Assembly (NCBI RefSeq): GCF_001708185.1
Contig: NZ_MDDN01000003.1
Location: forward strand, 1 to 64,000
Direction of reading: 5' to 3'
Source: Lysinibacillus xylanilyticus
Lineage (GTDB): Bacteria > Bacillota > Bacilli > Bacillales_A > Planococcaceae
Length of the DNA: 64,000 bases
Of this stretch, positions 1 to 8,074 are shown piece by piece. Each line of letters starts with the position of its first letter. Position 1 is the stretch's first letter. Below the pieces are notes generated by a model. It made no database searches and was not told the origin of the DNA. It worked only from the letters and a program-made list of their open reading frames with translations. A program made the translations under genes and the position numbers.

Positions 1-88
1 GAATAAGTTCTTGAAAGTTGCATTTCACCTTATTACACACGGCATATTGTACGATTATGAGTCCGCACTACCAGCTCTGAAATCGTAA
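1..88 (+). CDS. 3' end of an unrecognised gene cut by the window edge
   Basis: One frame is open from base 2 to a TAA at 86-88 and gives a 28-residue tail ending ALPALKS. It is followed by AT-rich sequence and then by the palindrome at 164-207, which could act as its terminator. Too little is visible to name a family, and a chance open stretch is the alternative. Confidence 0.3.
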   Translation, partial: NKFLKVAFHLITHGILYDYESALPALKS

Positions 89-163
89 CCAAGTTTATAT
101 TTACTATAACACACCGACCTTTCGAAAAAAAGAAAATCGTAAGGTCTTTTAGTCGTGCGAAAA

Positions 164-207
164 TTTAGTTGTAGTTGGGAGGGGTACCCCTCCCAGCTAC
201 AACTAAA
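164..207. repeat. 44-bp palindrome without a loop
   Basis: Two 22-base arms (164-185 and 186-207) meet at the centre GGGGT|ACCCC and match at 21 of 22 positions; the one difference is a G-U compatible pair. There is no spacer, so in RNA it would fold with a tight turn, and in DNA it could extrude as a cruciform. It lacks a T-run, so it is not a standard terminator. Confidence 0.85.
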
Positions 208-313
208 TCAAAAAACAAAAGAAATTAAAGAATTACACTTGACTGGAGGTAAGAAGGAGGCTGGGACATAAGTACATATTAAAAGCAAAATTCAAAAAAA
301 TCACATCAGAAAA

Positions 314-357
314 GCGCGAGAAATCAACGTTTCTACCATTGATTTCTCGCGCCTTTT
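314..357 (+). terminator. hairpin with T-run inside a larger paired element
   Basis: Arms 314-327 and 339-352 pair perfectly over 14 bp (GCGCGAGAAATCAA and its complement) around an 11-base loop and run into TTTTT. Outside it, GCTGGGAC near 260-267 can pair with GTCTCAAC at 376-383 with one mismatch, making a longer element of about 125 bases. No gene lies directly upstream, so this may be a dispersed non-coding element rather than a gene terminator. Confidence 0.6.
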
Positions 358-540
358 TAGATTTTGTGCAGTTTTGTCTCAACTTCATATTAGGATAAGC
401 CCTAGTGAGATAAATGTGCTTTATTGGAGGTTAATTAACGAAAATCACACCACGTTTTTTTCTGCAGTTAGTCAGCTTTAAATGAAAAAAAGACCATCAA
501 ATTGACGATCTTCGTTATTAAATAAATCTACCCAATTGCA

Positions 541-846
541 TTATATTGTAATTTTGTCACGGTACAAAACAAATGTAACTACGTTTAATAATATAGTAAC
601 GCTGACAAGTATTGCTGAAACAAAAGCCATAGTACCCATTGTATCCATCAGAGAAGCAAAATCTTCATTTTTCACCAATATATAGCTATAAAACATTTGT
701 AAACAAATTGCGATTGCGCACGCGCTAAAACTAATAATAGAAAATGCGACCCATTTCTTGCTCTTTTGTTTTTTATATCCTAAAAGATTAACAAATGAGG
801 CAATCAAAGCTACTAATCCAAGTACTATGCTAAATAAATTAATCAT
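541..846 (-). CDS. small three-helix membrane protein
   Basis: A 101-residue protein with a good ribosome site (GAGGAGGG) just ahead of its ATG. Three hydrophobic segments at about residues 3-22, 33-54 and 70-93 are separated by a lysine-rich loop (residues 25-31), which suggests a small integral membrane protein with the loop in the cytoplasm. I do not recognise the family. It stands alone, with non-coding sequence on both sides. Confidence 0.7.
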   Translation of the reverse strand: MINLFSIVLGLVALIASFVNLLGYKKQKSKKWVAFSIISFSACAIAICLQMFYSYILVKNEDFASLMDTMGTMAFVSAILVSVTILLNVVTFVLYRDKITI

Positions 847-1013
847 AAAAATACTCCCTCCTCATATCTTCAAACGAAAAATAGTTAAATAAGTTACCTA
901 CTAATTACTTAACATTTGTTCATAATTATTGTAAATAGACTTGTGAGGGAGAGTTTAAGGAGTTGACAATTTTGCTACACTCAAACCCTCTTGGCATTGT
1001 CGTGGTTAAAAAA

Positions 1014-1042
1014 GGATCCCCATCGTATGTGAATGGGGACTC
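1014..1042 (-). terminator. terminator of the DUF2599-like gene
   Basis: GATCCCCAT and ATGGGGACTC form a hairpin around a short loop. Read on the minus strand it is followed by six T residues, and it sits about 12 bases past the stop codon at 1054. Confidence 0.7.
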
Positions 1043-1053
1043 TTTATTGTTGT

Positions 1054-1720
1054 TTAATTACATGTTATAACACTAGTTGCTTTTTTGCTAGGTTCTATAT
1101 TCCAAGGAATTTTACCTGTATATGGCGGAATAGGTCTAGCGTGACAATTAAATTGCTTTTCTAGGGATGTTTCATTTTTCCAGTCGTAATAGTGAGAAAA
1201 GTTATTCTTTAATTCTGCGAATGCTTTTTCTTTTGTCCAACCTTTGGCAGATTTATTTGGATATATAGAGATTGATTTTACGCCACTTCTATCTATCCAA
1301 TATGCTTTAGTAATATATGTAGCCCCACCTGGGTCAATTCTGAAAGGTCACTGCAGGTAGTGAGTCTAATATTATATTTTCTTTTATTTGTAGTTCGGAA
1401 TCAATTGTGACCCATTCAAAAGTATCGTCCTCACTAAATTCATTAGTATATAGAGGGACCCCAAAAGTAAACTCAATTCCAGAAGGCAGTGTTGCTTGTC
1501 CCGAGTTAAATTGAGTACTTTGTAATATTTCATCTTTTTCTTCATCAGTCATAGATTCATATAACTTTTCATCTTCTAACGTCAATACTTCTAAAGCCAC
1601 TTCTAAGCTTGGTAATACATCCTCAGCATTATTAGAACTTGAATTTACATTAATACTTGGAAAAACAAATGATAAGATTAAAATAAAACTTAAAGAAAAC
1701 AAATACATTTTCTTATTCAA
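1054..1720 (-). pseudogene. secreted DUF2599-like protein, broken by a one-base frameshift
   Basis: The first frame (1720 down to 1334) encodes a signal peptide (MNKKMYLFSLSFILILSFVF) and an acidic region, then stops. A second frame continues without a gap: from RIDPGGATYITKAYW it runs open to a TAA at 1054-1056 and ends near the pattern CHARPIPP...PWNIEPSK, which resembles my recollection of the DUF2599 C-terminus (a conserved WNLEP-type ending). Removing one T from the run at about 1343-1346 joins both parts as AVTFRIDPGG. The whole would be about 220 residues and exported. It is either a recent pseudogene or a base-calling error in a homopolymer. Confidence 0.7.
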
Positions 1721-1838
1721 TTTTAAATACCTCCTTTTTTACTTTTTCCTGGATATATTTATAACTTATCATTAGACATAATAATTTCAAAATCAATTTT
1801 TGTTAATAATTGAACAAAAATTGATAATAGTCAGAAAA

Positions 1839-2221
1839 TTATCTAAAATTCAAAGATATTATAAATATCTTCAAACCATACTCAAAAATTTGCCCTCTAA
1901 GTAATGTAAATGACGCTGAAATAGCTGTAATAGTCCCTTCACGTGGAACTGTGAAGGCTGGATAAAGAATCTCGCTAAGTTTTTTGTATTGTCTATAATA
2001 ACTACATCATTTATAGCGGTACTAAATCCTATAAGACTAGCTGTTTTAACATCGATTATTTCATTAATTATGGATTGTGTATTGCCAGAGGAGAATGGAA
2101 TAATCGAGCCATCGGCAGGGGTAGAAGTGTTTATACTGTTGGCATCAGCAGCCGAAAATGTCCCGAATTTATCGCATTTTTTAGATGTTGACGAGTCATT
2201 ATTACATTCAAAATTATTCAT
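1839..2221 (-). pseudogene. BclB-like exosporium protein C-terminal domain, frameshifted
   Basis: The N-terminal frame contains PADGSIIPFSSGN and ASLIGFSTAINDVVI, matching the C-terminal domain of BclB-type exosporium glycoproteins (GxIIPYASG, ALIGFG). The frame is then lost in an A-run (minus strand; T residues at 1980-1985), but the other frame carries AFTVPREGTITAISAS, the expected continuation. Adding one A restores the join. After about 20 more residues the sequence no longer looks like the family and stops at 1839, so the 3' part also seems missing. There is no collagen-like GXY region. A ribosome site (AAGGGGA) precedes the ATG. Confidence 0.65.
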
Positions 2222-2240
2222 AGACTTTTTCCCCTTTTAG

Positions 2241-2700
2241 TATTTATCCTATGTGGTTAAGAGTAGGGGATAAATGTAAAAACCTCATTTATTGGTAATT
2301 ATCAAACAACGTGGTGGTCGTACACAAATAAATAGCAGGCCAAATATAGAGAATGCTGGAAGGGTAGATAGGGGAGTAGTAGATGTGGAAGAACAAAACA
2401 AATAACAATGTGTGACATTTTAGCTTTCAGAATGTCTAAATTTCTTGAAGCCAATTTACAAGAAAAAAATAAAAAAGATTGAAGTAAATTAGCCTCAACC
2501 TTTCTTACACACGCATGCATGTACATACGCTTTGCCGTATATTATTAGCCCCATTTAGACCGAAGTTACCCTTAACAGAGCCCCAACAAGCCTTAATTTG
2601 AAGCATTATTTTACATCATATAAAATTCAGAAATAATAGCAAAACCTTGATAACACGGCATTATTCAAACGAATTGATTTCACTTTGCATGTTGACTAAA
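2241..2700. other. 460 bases without a supported gene
   Basis: AT-rich spacer. A 74-codon open frame on the minus strand (2302-2526) has no ribosome site and an unconvincing composition. A 34-codon stretch on the plus strand at about 2304-2405 has coding-like residues (ends VDVEEQNK) but no start codon. Both may be decayed fragments. Confidence 0.4.
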
Positions 2701-2772
2701 TTAGTCCGTGAAGCATAAAGATGATAAATAACCTAACATTAATAAAAGACCAATACCCATTGCGATTTCCAT
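2701..2772 (-). CDS. 23-residue hydrophobic peptide with strong ribosome site
   Basis: MEIAMGIGLLLMLGYLSSLC followed by FTD and TAA. The ATG is preceded by AAAGGAGGT at ideal spacing, which is why I keep so short an ORF. The peptide is essentially one membrane helix. It lies divergently upstream of ypjP, separated by about 190 bases. It may be a small membrane peptide or a type I toxin-like product; no antisense RNA can be judged from sequence alone. Confidence 0.5.
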   Translation of the reverse strand: MEIAMGIGLLLMLGYLSSLCFTD

Positions 2773-2960
2773 GCTTGTACCTCCTTTTAAAAAACGACAC
2801 ATTTTTCCCACAAATAAATGGAAGTAAATGCTGACTGAGTTTTCACTTTATACATAAATATTGTACAATGAAATATGGAAATATGAAACCTTTTATTGGC
2901 TTATGCGTATATATTAGTAGTAGAGTTACCAATTTGTACATAAAGAGAAGGTGTTAATTA

Positions 2961-3569
2961 ATGAAAAAGTGGTTTAAAAAGAGTATCGTCATCATGGTTG
3001 CGTTTTTAACATTAGGATTAATTACGCCAACACATGAAATATGGGATGCATTCGATCAAAATGCTTCAAATCGTTCTTCAATTGATTCAGCACCAGGGAC
3101 AAGCACTGCCGTTGCAACTGAACCAAATGCAGCAATAGAAGAAAAGACCGAGATACATCAGGAACCGGTTGACTACGGATCATTGCTTGTTGATGCCGCT
3201 AAAGAGCAATCCTACATAAAGTTCGGCACAAAAATTGGCCCGAAAATCAGCAATGAATTTGACGCCATTATCTTCCCTAAAATGGAAGAAGCAATTGCCA
3301 TGACAGTAGCGGGCTTAGACGATGCATCATTAGCATCCTTATCAATTTCAGAAAAGCCAAGTGGGAATTATGGCGAAAAAATTTTTAATATTACTAGCAA
3401 TGAAACAGGCAAGGATTTAATTCGCTTCCATGTCCGTACAGAAAAAAGACCGCAGGAAGGCTATTATTACAACTTCCACTACCACAGTGCAGAGGACAGT
3501 TTTATGGCACACAACAATTTAGGGGATATTTATTGGGAGAAAAATACACCTCCGAAGTGGTTATCCTAA
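2961..3569 (+). CDS. ypjP: YpjP-like protein
   Basis: A 202-residue protein close in layout to B. subtilis YpjP. It has an N-terminal membrane anchor or signal (residues 5-24, basic MKKWFKK start), a low-complexity linker, then a conserved domain with EQSYIKFGTKIGP, LIRFHVRTE, NFHYH and LGDIYWEKNTPPKW near the end. The function of YpjP is not known to me. In B. subtilis the gene sits beside the thymidylate synthase and dihydrofolate reductase genes; here thyA is 28 kb away and dfrA 50 kb away. Ribosome site GAGAAGGTG precedes the ATG, and a terminator follows. Confidence 0.85.
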   Translation: MKKWFKKSIVIMVAFLTLGLITPTHEIWDAFDQNASNRSSIDSAPGTSTAVATEPNAAIEEKTEIHQEPVDYGSLLVDAAKEQSYIKFGTKIGPKISNEFDAIIFPKMEEAIAMTVAGLDDASLASLSISEKPSGNYGEKIFNITSNETGKDLIRFHVRTEKRPQEGYYYNFHYHSAEDSFMAHNNLGDIYWEKNTPPKWLS

Positions 3570-3578
3570 AAGTTACGA

Positions 3579-3608
3579 AACACTCGTTTAAAATACGAGT
3601 GTTTTTTG
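3579..3608 (+). terminator. ypjP terminator
   Basis: AACACTCGT and ACGAGTGTT pair over 9 bp around a 7-base loop and continue into a T-run, 10 bases past the ypjP stop. Confidence 0.85.
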
Positions 3609-3722
3609 TTTGAAAACATTGATATATCAACGTTTGTATTAGAATGGTAAGTTGTTATATTTGTATGCCGTTCTAAAGGTGAAGGAGAGAGAAAAGTATG
3701 TACCCAAAAATGTACCCCAAAT

Positions 3723-3838
3723 TCATCGTTTTTCAATTTCCTCAGATTCTACAAATGAACTCAAATTGATAATTTCAATCATAATATTAGAGGCGTGTAC
3801 TTCATCTTTTTCAAATGAATATGCATAATTCCTGTAGG
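3723..3838 (-). pseudogene. C-terminal fragment of an unrecognised gene
   Basis: A minus-strand frame is open across this stretch and reads YAYSFEKDEVHASNIMIE and then SSFVESEEIEKR before TGA at 3723. It has the look of coding sequence but no start; its 5' side runs into the duplicated block at 3830. I read it as the tail of a gene cut off by rearrangement. Confidence 0.3.
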
Positions 3839-3927
3839 AGCTCGAACGCGTCAACAAACGGCAACGATGCTTAAACGCGATCATGATAAATATATTAAGT
3901 AATCGTCAAGGCAAGCAAAGCTAAAAA
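3830..3927 (+). repeat. direct repeat, copy 1
   Basis: About 95 bases are nearly identical to 4304-4403. One frame in both copies encodes a common peptide tail: copy 1 reads ARTRQQTATMLKRDHDKYIK and then TAA. Neither copy has a start codon. Confidence 0.8.
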
Positions 3928-3980
3928 TTATTTTTGAGCATTGGCGTTTTTATTATTGTACTGTGAAACTATATGAGGAT

Positions 3981-4160
3981 TCATTTCTTTGGATCAAGTT
4001 TTAAACTGAGCACCAAACTAAAGATTACTATAATACAAAGAATAATTAAATCAATATTATAAATGGAAACTATTGTATTTCCTGATTTCGCGATATCATA
4101 AATTCTAATAATAATACCTAGAAAGGAACAAATTAGTACTAGAATAGCAATTTTTTTCAT
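3981..4160 (-). CDS. 59-residue two-helix membrane protein
   Basis: A short gene starting MKKIAILVLICSFLGIIIRI, with ribosome site AGAAGGGA seven bases ahead of the ATG. Two hydrophobic segments (about residues 4-20 and 37-53) flank a polar turn, and the C-terminus is KLDPKK. It lies between the two copies of the direct repeat and is transcribed against them. I do not recognise it. Confidence 0.65.
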   Translation of the reverse strand: MKKIAILVLICSFLGIIIRIYDIAKSGNTIVSIYNIDLIILCIIVIFSLVLSLKLDPKK

Positions 4161-4303
4161 GTTTTCCCTTCTGAATTTATATTATTATAATATTATGTAA
4201 TTTAGATAAATATTAAAAAATCTATTCACCACTATTAAATGTTTGTGTATTATTGGAAATAATAAAGGAGTATATCGACTAAAGGCGATGGAAAAAATAC
4301 AAA

Positions 4304-4403
4304 TCCTGCAGTAGCTCTAACGTGTCAACAAACGGCAACGATGCTTAAACGCGATCTTGATAAATATATTAAGTAATCGTCAAAACCAGCAAAGCTAAAA
4401 AAA
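4304..4403 (+). repeat. direct repeat, copy 2
   Basis: Second copy of the block at 3830. Here the shared frame is open further upstream (from about 4277, KGDGKNTNPAVALTCQQ) and ends TMLKRDLDKYIK. A terminator follows at once, so this copy looks like the real 3' end of a lost gene and copy 1 a duplicate. Confidence 0.8.
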
Positions 4404-4427
4404 ATTAGCCAAGCTGGTCTTTTTTTA
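4385..4427 (+). terminator. intrinsic terminator after repeat copy 2
   Basis: ACCAGC (4385-4390) pairs with GCTGGT (4413-4418), with an inner pair GCTAA/TTAGC, and is followed by a run of T. Confidence 0.85.
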
Positions 4428-4490
4428 TTGCACAACGCCAAACAAAATACCTTGTAAGTTAAATTGTATTCAAAACACCCTTTACTAATT

Positions 4491-4820
4491 TTATATTGAA
4501 TTTCGATAAGCCTTTAATGTTGAATTGTACTTAGAGTTTGATAAAAATTTTTGGAGGTTGTATTGCCCCCATGGTCCTAATTTAGTAGTACTAGAGCCTA
4601 ATAAACCATCCTTAGCAGCACTTTTAAGTGTTTCAATCTGTTTACTAGAGAGTTTAGATGTTTTACTTTCTTCGATAATTTTATTAACATTGTTTAATCT
4701 TTCTTCACTCTTGGAAGTACGGTTAATTTCGTTACTGTTTTGTTGAGTGAGCCCATATTGTTTATAGGATCTACGTGCCATTAAATATTGCATAGTTGTT
4801 GAATTTCTTGAAGTAATCAT
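4491..4820 (-). CDS. basic, helix-rich hypothetical protein
   Basis: A 109-residue soluble protein rich in Ser, Asn and Lys. The ATG has a ribosome site (AAGGTGG). The N-terminus contains MARRSYKQYG, the middle (residues 35-75) is predicted helical and charged, and the C-terminus has LGPWGQYNLQKFL. There is no signal or membrane segment. I do not recognise the family. Confidence 0.55.
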   Translation of the reverse strand: MITSRNSTTMQYLMARRSYKQYGLTQQNSNEINRTSKSEERLNNVNKIIEESKTSKLSSKQIETLKSAAKDGLLGSSTTKLGPWGQYNLQKFLSNSKYNSTLKAYRNSI

Positions 4821-4979
4821 AAAAGTCTTCCACCTTTTTAGTTAATTGAATTTTTAGTATTTACCTTACTTATTATAATATCGACCAGTATTTTAAATAA
4901 ATTAGTCTTTGTGAATATTTTACTATTAAATATAATTATAGATATTACTATTGTGAAGCGGGGGACCTATTTTAAGTTT

Positions 4980-5282
4980 CTACTCATCAACATCGAATTT
5001 GATGTTGTTTTTAATTTTTACAGAGCAACTAGCACGGGGAGATGACAAAACAAACAAATGTTTGGTGTGATGTTTAGGAGATTTGGCTAATTGGGATAAA
5101 ATAATTGCCAGCTGCGTCTTTTCTAATTTCAATCTACTCGAATCTTCAGCTGCAGCCATCTCCTCAAACTGACGATTAGAAGTACGCAACTCTCTGATTG
5201 CTCTCGATCGAGCAGTTGCGCCTGTCTTTCCCATGCGAATTGGAATGTCTTCTACTTCATTTAATGTATGCTCATATTTCAT
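4980..5282 (-). CDS. hypothetical protein, possibly with an altered C-terminus
   Basis: A 100-residue ORF. Residues 1-60 look like a normal soluble protein (charged, helical, IPIRMGKTGATARSRAIREL), whereas the last 35 residues (HHTKHLFVLSSPRASCSVK) differ in character, as if out of frame. The ribosome site is weak. It may be a truncated or frameshifted gene; no family recognised. Confidence 0.4.
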   Translation of the reverse strand: MKYEHTLNEVEDIPIRMGKTGATARSRAIRELRTSNRQFEEMAAAEDSSRLKLEKTQLAIILSQLAKSPKHHTKHLFVLSSPRASCSVKIKNNIKFDVDE

Positions 5283-5500
5283 TTCAGTTTTACCATCGTC
5301 CTATGTGCTCTCATTTTCTGAAATCCATACTAAAAACGAAAGTGGAAATAAATAATAAAAAATATATTTTTATGAAACTATTTTTAAACTCAAAACGTTA
5401 TAAACAACTGGGTATATAAACCATTTATACTTATAGTTGGTTCTTATCCAAAAGTTGTAGATGACATTTGTTAAATTATATGTCATGTATATAGGTTGAT

Positions 5501-5644
5501 TGGAGTGAAGACTGGGCGACTCCTTGGGGATTAGCGTCACAGATGAGACCCTGCAGCGAAGCGAAGCGGCTCATCGGACGCCCCCCAGGAAAGCGCCCGG
5601 TCGGAACGGAAATCAACGACACGCTATGGTGATGAGCCGAATGA
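5501..5644. repeat. GC-rich dispersed intergenic repeat, copy 1
   Basis: A block much richer in GC than its surroundings, with GCGAAGCGAAGCGGCTCATC and then GGAAAGCGCCCGGTCGGAAC and AACGGAAATCAAC. Related pieces recur at 6505, 16089, 25329, 38320, 51268 and 61430. Such blocks are non-coding and typical of Bacillaceae and Planococcaceae genomes. It ends a few bases before the ribosome site of the next gene. Confidence 0.75.
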
Positions 5645-5660
5645 TGGAGGAGAAAGAAAT

Positions 5661-6206
5661 ATGACAGTTAGTTATTGGAAAGGACCAAATCTTACACTAC
5701 GAGCGATACAACCGGAAGATATCGTTGTATTTGAATTATTAGATGATGAAATTCTTCGCAATATGGATTCCATACATTTTCCTCGCTCTGCGGATCAAAT
5801 GAGTGAGTGGGTGGAGGAACAATTATCTGAAGAAGATGATGAATTCCGCTTTATTGCAGTAGATCAAGACAATAATATTGTTGGTATGATTGAAACCTTT
5901 GATTGTGATTTGAAGAATGGTATTTTTGATTATTATTTAGCTGTATTTGAGCCATACAGAGGTAAAGGGTATGCAAAAGAAATGATTCTTATGGTTCTTC
6001 GCTTTTTCTTCTCAGAGCGTGCATATCAAAAAGTCAATACAACCGTTTACTCTTTCAATGAGCCATCCATGCGCTTGCATGAGAAATTAGGTTTCGTGAA
6101 AGAGGGGCAACTAAGAAATATCCTTTTCACAAAAGGAACTTATCATGATGGTATTTGCTATGGAATGCTAAAACAAGAGTTTGAACAGAATCATGGAATT
6201 CTGTAA
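5661..6206 (+). CDS. GNAT N-acetyltransferase, RimJ/RimL type
   Basis: A 181-residue protein of the GNAT fold that transfers acetyl from acetyl-CoA to an amine. Motif A, which holds the CoA pyrophosphate, is PYRGKGYAKE at residues 98-107, and the C-terminal part SFNEPSMRLHEKLGFVKEG is typical of the RimJ/RimL branch, whose members modify ribosomal proteins, spermidine or antibiotics. The substrate cannot be told. Ribosome site AGGAGAAAG precedes the ATG. It stands alone between repeat blocks. Confidence 0.85.
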   Translation: MTVSYWKGPNLTLRAIQPEDIVVFELLDDEILRNMDSIHFPRSADQMSEWVEEQLSEEDDEFRFIAVDQDNNIVGMIETFDCDLKNGIFDYYLAVFEPYRGKGYAKEMILMVLRFFFSERAYQKVNTTVYSFNEPSMRLHEKLGFVKEGQLRNILFTKGTYHDGICYGMLKQEFEQNHGIL

Positions 6207-6299
6207 AAAGGAATAATCAACAAATTAACAGGACCAATGGAATTGTTTTTGTTGATATTCCCTTCCTTTGAGGAGATTGACTTAGGAATGTGAAAACGA

Positions 6300-6560
6300 A
6301 ATGTCCTGGATCATGTGCTACAGGAGCATCCTATGATAAGCGTGGCTCAAACATCTAGGCGTTTCCTCGTTTGTTTTGACGGTTACGTAAGTAGATAAAT
6401 GTGAATGGTCTAGTTGTCGATGAAAGAAGATCCTCGATTGTTCCATTTATTGACGGTAAAACAGCATTGGTTCGCGGATATTATTGGCTGTTTCATCACT
6501 AGCCATCCGAAGCCCCTTGAAAGCACCCAGTCGGAACGGAAATCAACCACACATTGTGAG
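6300..6560. repeat. non-coding region with partial GC-rich repeat
   Basis: No gene is visible between the acetyltransferase and the polymerase (6207-6687). At 6505-6557 there is a copy of the dispersed repeat core (GCACCCAGTCGGAACGGAAA), and upstream a degenerate, less GC-rich stretch. Confidence 0.55.
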
Positions 6561-6687
6561 CCGAATTTCTAACAATACTAACAAAAATAGTAAATAACTA
6601 TATTAACCAAACGATCATTATGATATACTATTTTTGTTTTACATATTTGGGAATAATTTAAAGGTTAGGGAGGGAACATCTTAGGGT

Positions 6688-8007
6688 GTGGAAGGCATGA
6701 AAAAATTATTTGGAAAATTAAATAAAATCGACACATTTTCACCGTATTTCTTTTTACCGTTTATTTTAATACTCTATTTCTTTACGAGTATGTTTGATTG
6801 GCATAAGTTTGAGCAGTTCAATATACATGTATCTATTTGGCCAGCTGTTATTTTAGCGGTTATTTGCTATTACATAGGTGTGTATGTTATAGATAAGCTG
6901 AATTGGACGATCCCTTCATTTGGTCTATCGTTTTTAAGCAAATATGTGATTCATTTTATTGTGTTTCTGACGTTACTTGGTTTAGGTGCCTTCATACTGA
7001 TGACTTTTGAAGGCGGCTTTGGAATTTCGGATGAGTCAAATCGACGAAATCTTGATCCAAAGCTAAACTTCTTTAGTCAATTACTATGGTTTGGCGTTTT
7101 ATTGCTACTATCTTATAAAATGATTTTGGAAAAGAATATGACATGGAAAAAAGCATTCGTCTATGGTTCTATCTTTGCAGGCGTCATCTTTTTATTCTTG
7201 TTAATGGCCTATCGAACACCATTAATTATTATGCTATTTACAGGAATCATCATTTTCCACTATGTAGTGAAACGAGTCAAATTAACGTGGTTTTTAACAA
7301 CGCTGCTAGTTATTGGTGTAGCTTTCTCTATGTTTAGTTTTATTCGTGTGTTAACGGAAGATAGGTCATTAGAATTCAATGACCGGAGACAACCTGATGT
7401 AGAACTGACGGAAGACGAGAGAGAGAACCTGTTAACGGCAGAACAAAAGGTTAACCAAACGCCGTTATGGATACGTGCACTAAATGAGGAGAGTGTAACA
7501 GGTCATATCGTGTTAAGTACAATTATTGAGTATACACAGGAAAACGGATATTTAAATGGAGAAATCCATAAAGGTATCTTTAGTACGTTATTACCTGGTG
7601 AGCAAACTTCACCTCGTATGGAGGTAACGGAGGTTGTCAATTCCGTAAGTGTGGAGAAGGGTAAGAATATTACACGTGAAAACCGAACAACGACACCAAC
7701 CTTTATCGGTCAATTGTTTTTAGATGGCGGCTATTTATTAGTGGCAATTGGCTTCTTTTTATACGGAGCTTTAATTTCACTTATTTACAATAAAGTGAAG
7801 CAGGAAGGTATTCGTAGTTTCCATACTGTCGCATATGCATTCACTATTACGGTATTTACGGTTTCTATGCATACAGGTCTACTCGATTTAATCATTATAC
7901 TAATGCTTGGTTTCGTCATTATTGCATCGTCTATTATTAATATGGAAAATAAAACAGCTTCGGTCATCTTGAAAAAGACGGCTTTGGCTAACCATATGAA
8001 TTCTTAA
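6688..8007 (+). CDS. oligosaccharide repeat unit polymerase (Wzy-like)
   Basis: A 439-residue integral membrane protein with about ten to twelve hydrophobic segments and one long polar loop (about residues 230-340), the layout of O-antigen or capsule repeat polymerases, which join lipid-linked sugar repeats outside the membrane. The loop contains EDRSLEFNDRR and, later, TTPTFIGQLFLDGGY, typical of the family. The GTG at 6688 is eleven bases after AGGGAGGG; the ATG at 6697 is an alternative start. No glycosyltransferase lies next to it, so the polymer it makes is unknown. Confidence 0.75.
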   Translation: MEGMKKLFGKLNKIDTFSPYFFLPFILILYFFTSMFDWHKFEQFNIHVSIWPAVILAVICYYIGVYVIDKLNWTIPSFGLSFLSKYVIHFIVFLTLLGLGAFILMTFEGGFGISDESNRRNLDPKLNFFSQLLWFGVLLLLSYKMILEKNMTWKKAFVYGSIFAGVIFLFLLMAYRTPLIIMLFTGIIIFHYVVKRVKLTWFLTTLLVIGVAFSMFSFIRVLTEDRSLEFNDRRQPDVELTEDERENLLTAEQKVNQTPLWIRALNEESVTGHIVLSTIIEYTQENGYLNGEIHKGIFSTLLPGEQTSPRMEVTEVVNSVSVEKGKNITRENRTTTPTFIGQLFLDGGYLLVAIGFFLYGALISLIYNKVKQEGIRSFHTVAYAFTITVFTVSMHTGLLDLIIILMLGFVIIASSIINMENKTASVILKKTALANHMNS

Positions 8008-8042
8008 GTCATTGTAAGTAAATTTGAAAATTGGATATCAAA

Positions 8043-8070
8043 AAGCCTTCCCCGTCATTGGAGAAGGCTT
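8043..8070. terminator. bidirectional terminator between convergent genes
   Basis: AAGCCTTC (8043-8050) and GAAGGCTT (8063-8070) form a hairpin with an A-run before and T-rich sequence after, serving both the polymerase gene and the FusB-like gene on the opposite strand. Confidence 0.8.
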
Positions 8071-8074
8071 AATT

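Noticed and set aside
2302-2526. 74-codon minus-strand ORF
   Set aside because: No ribosome site, poor composition and a more convincing open stretch on the other strand.
5500-6560. Insertion sequence
   Set aside because: Repeat blocks are present, but there is no transposase ORF, and ends do not match IS structure.
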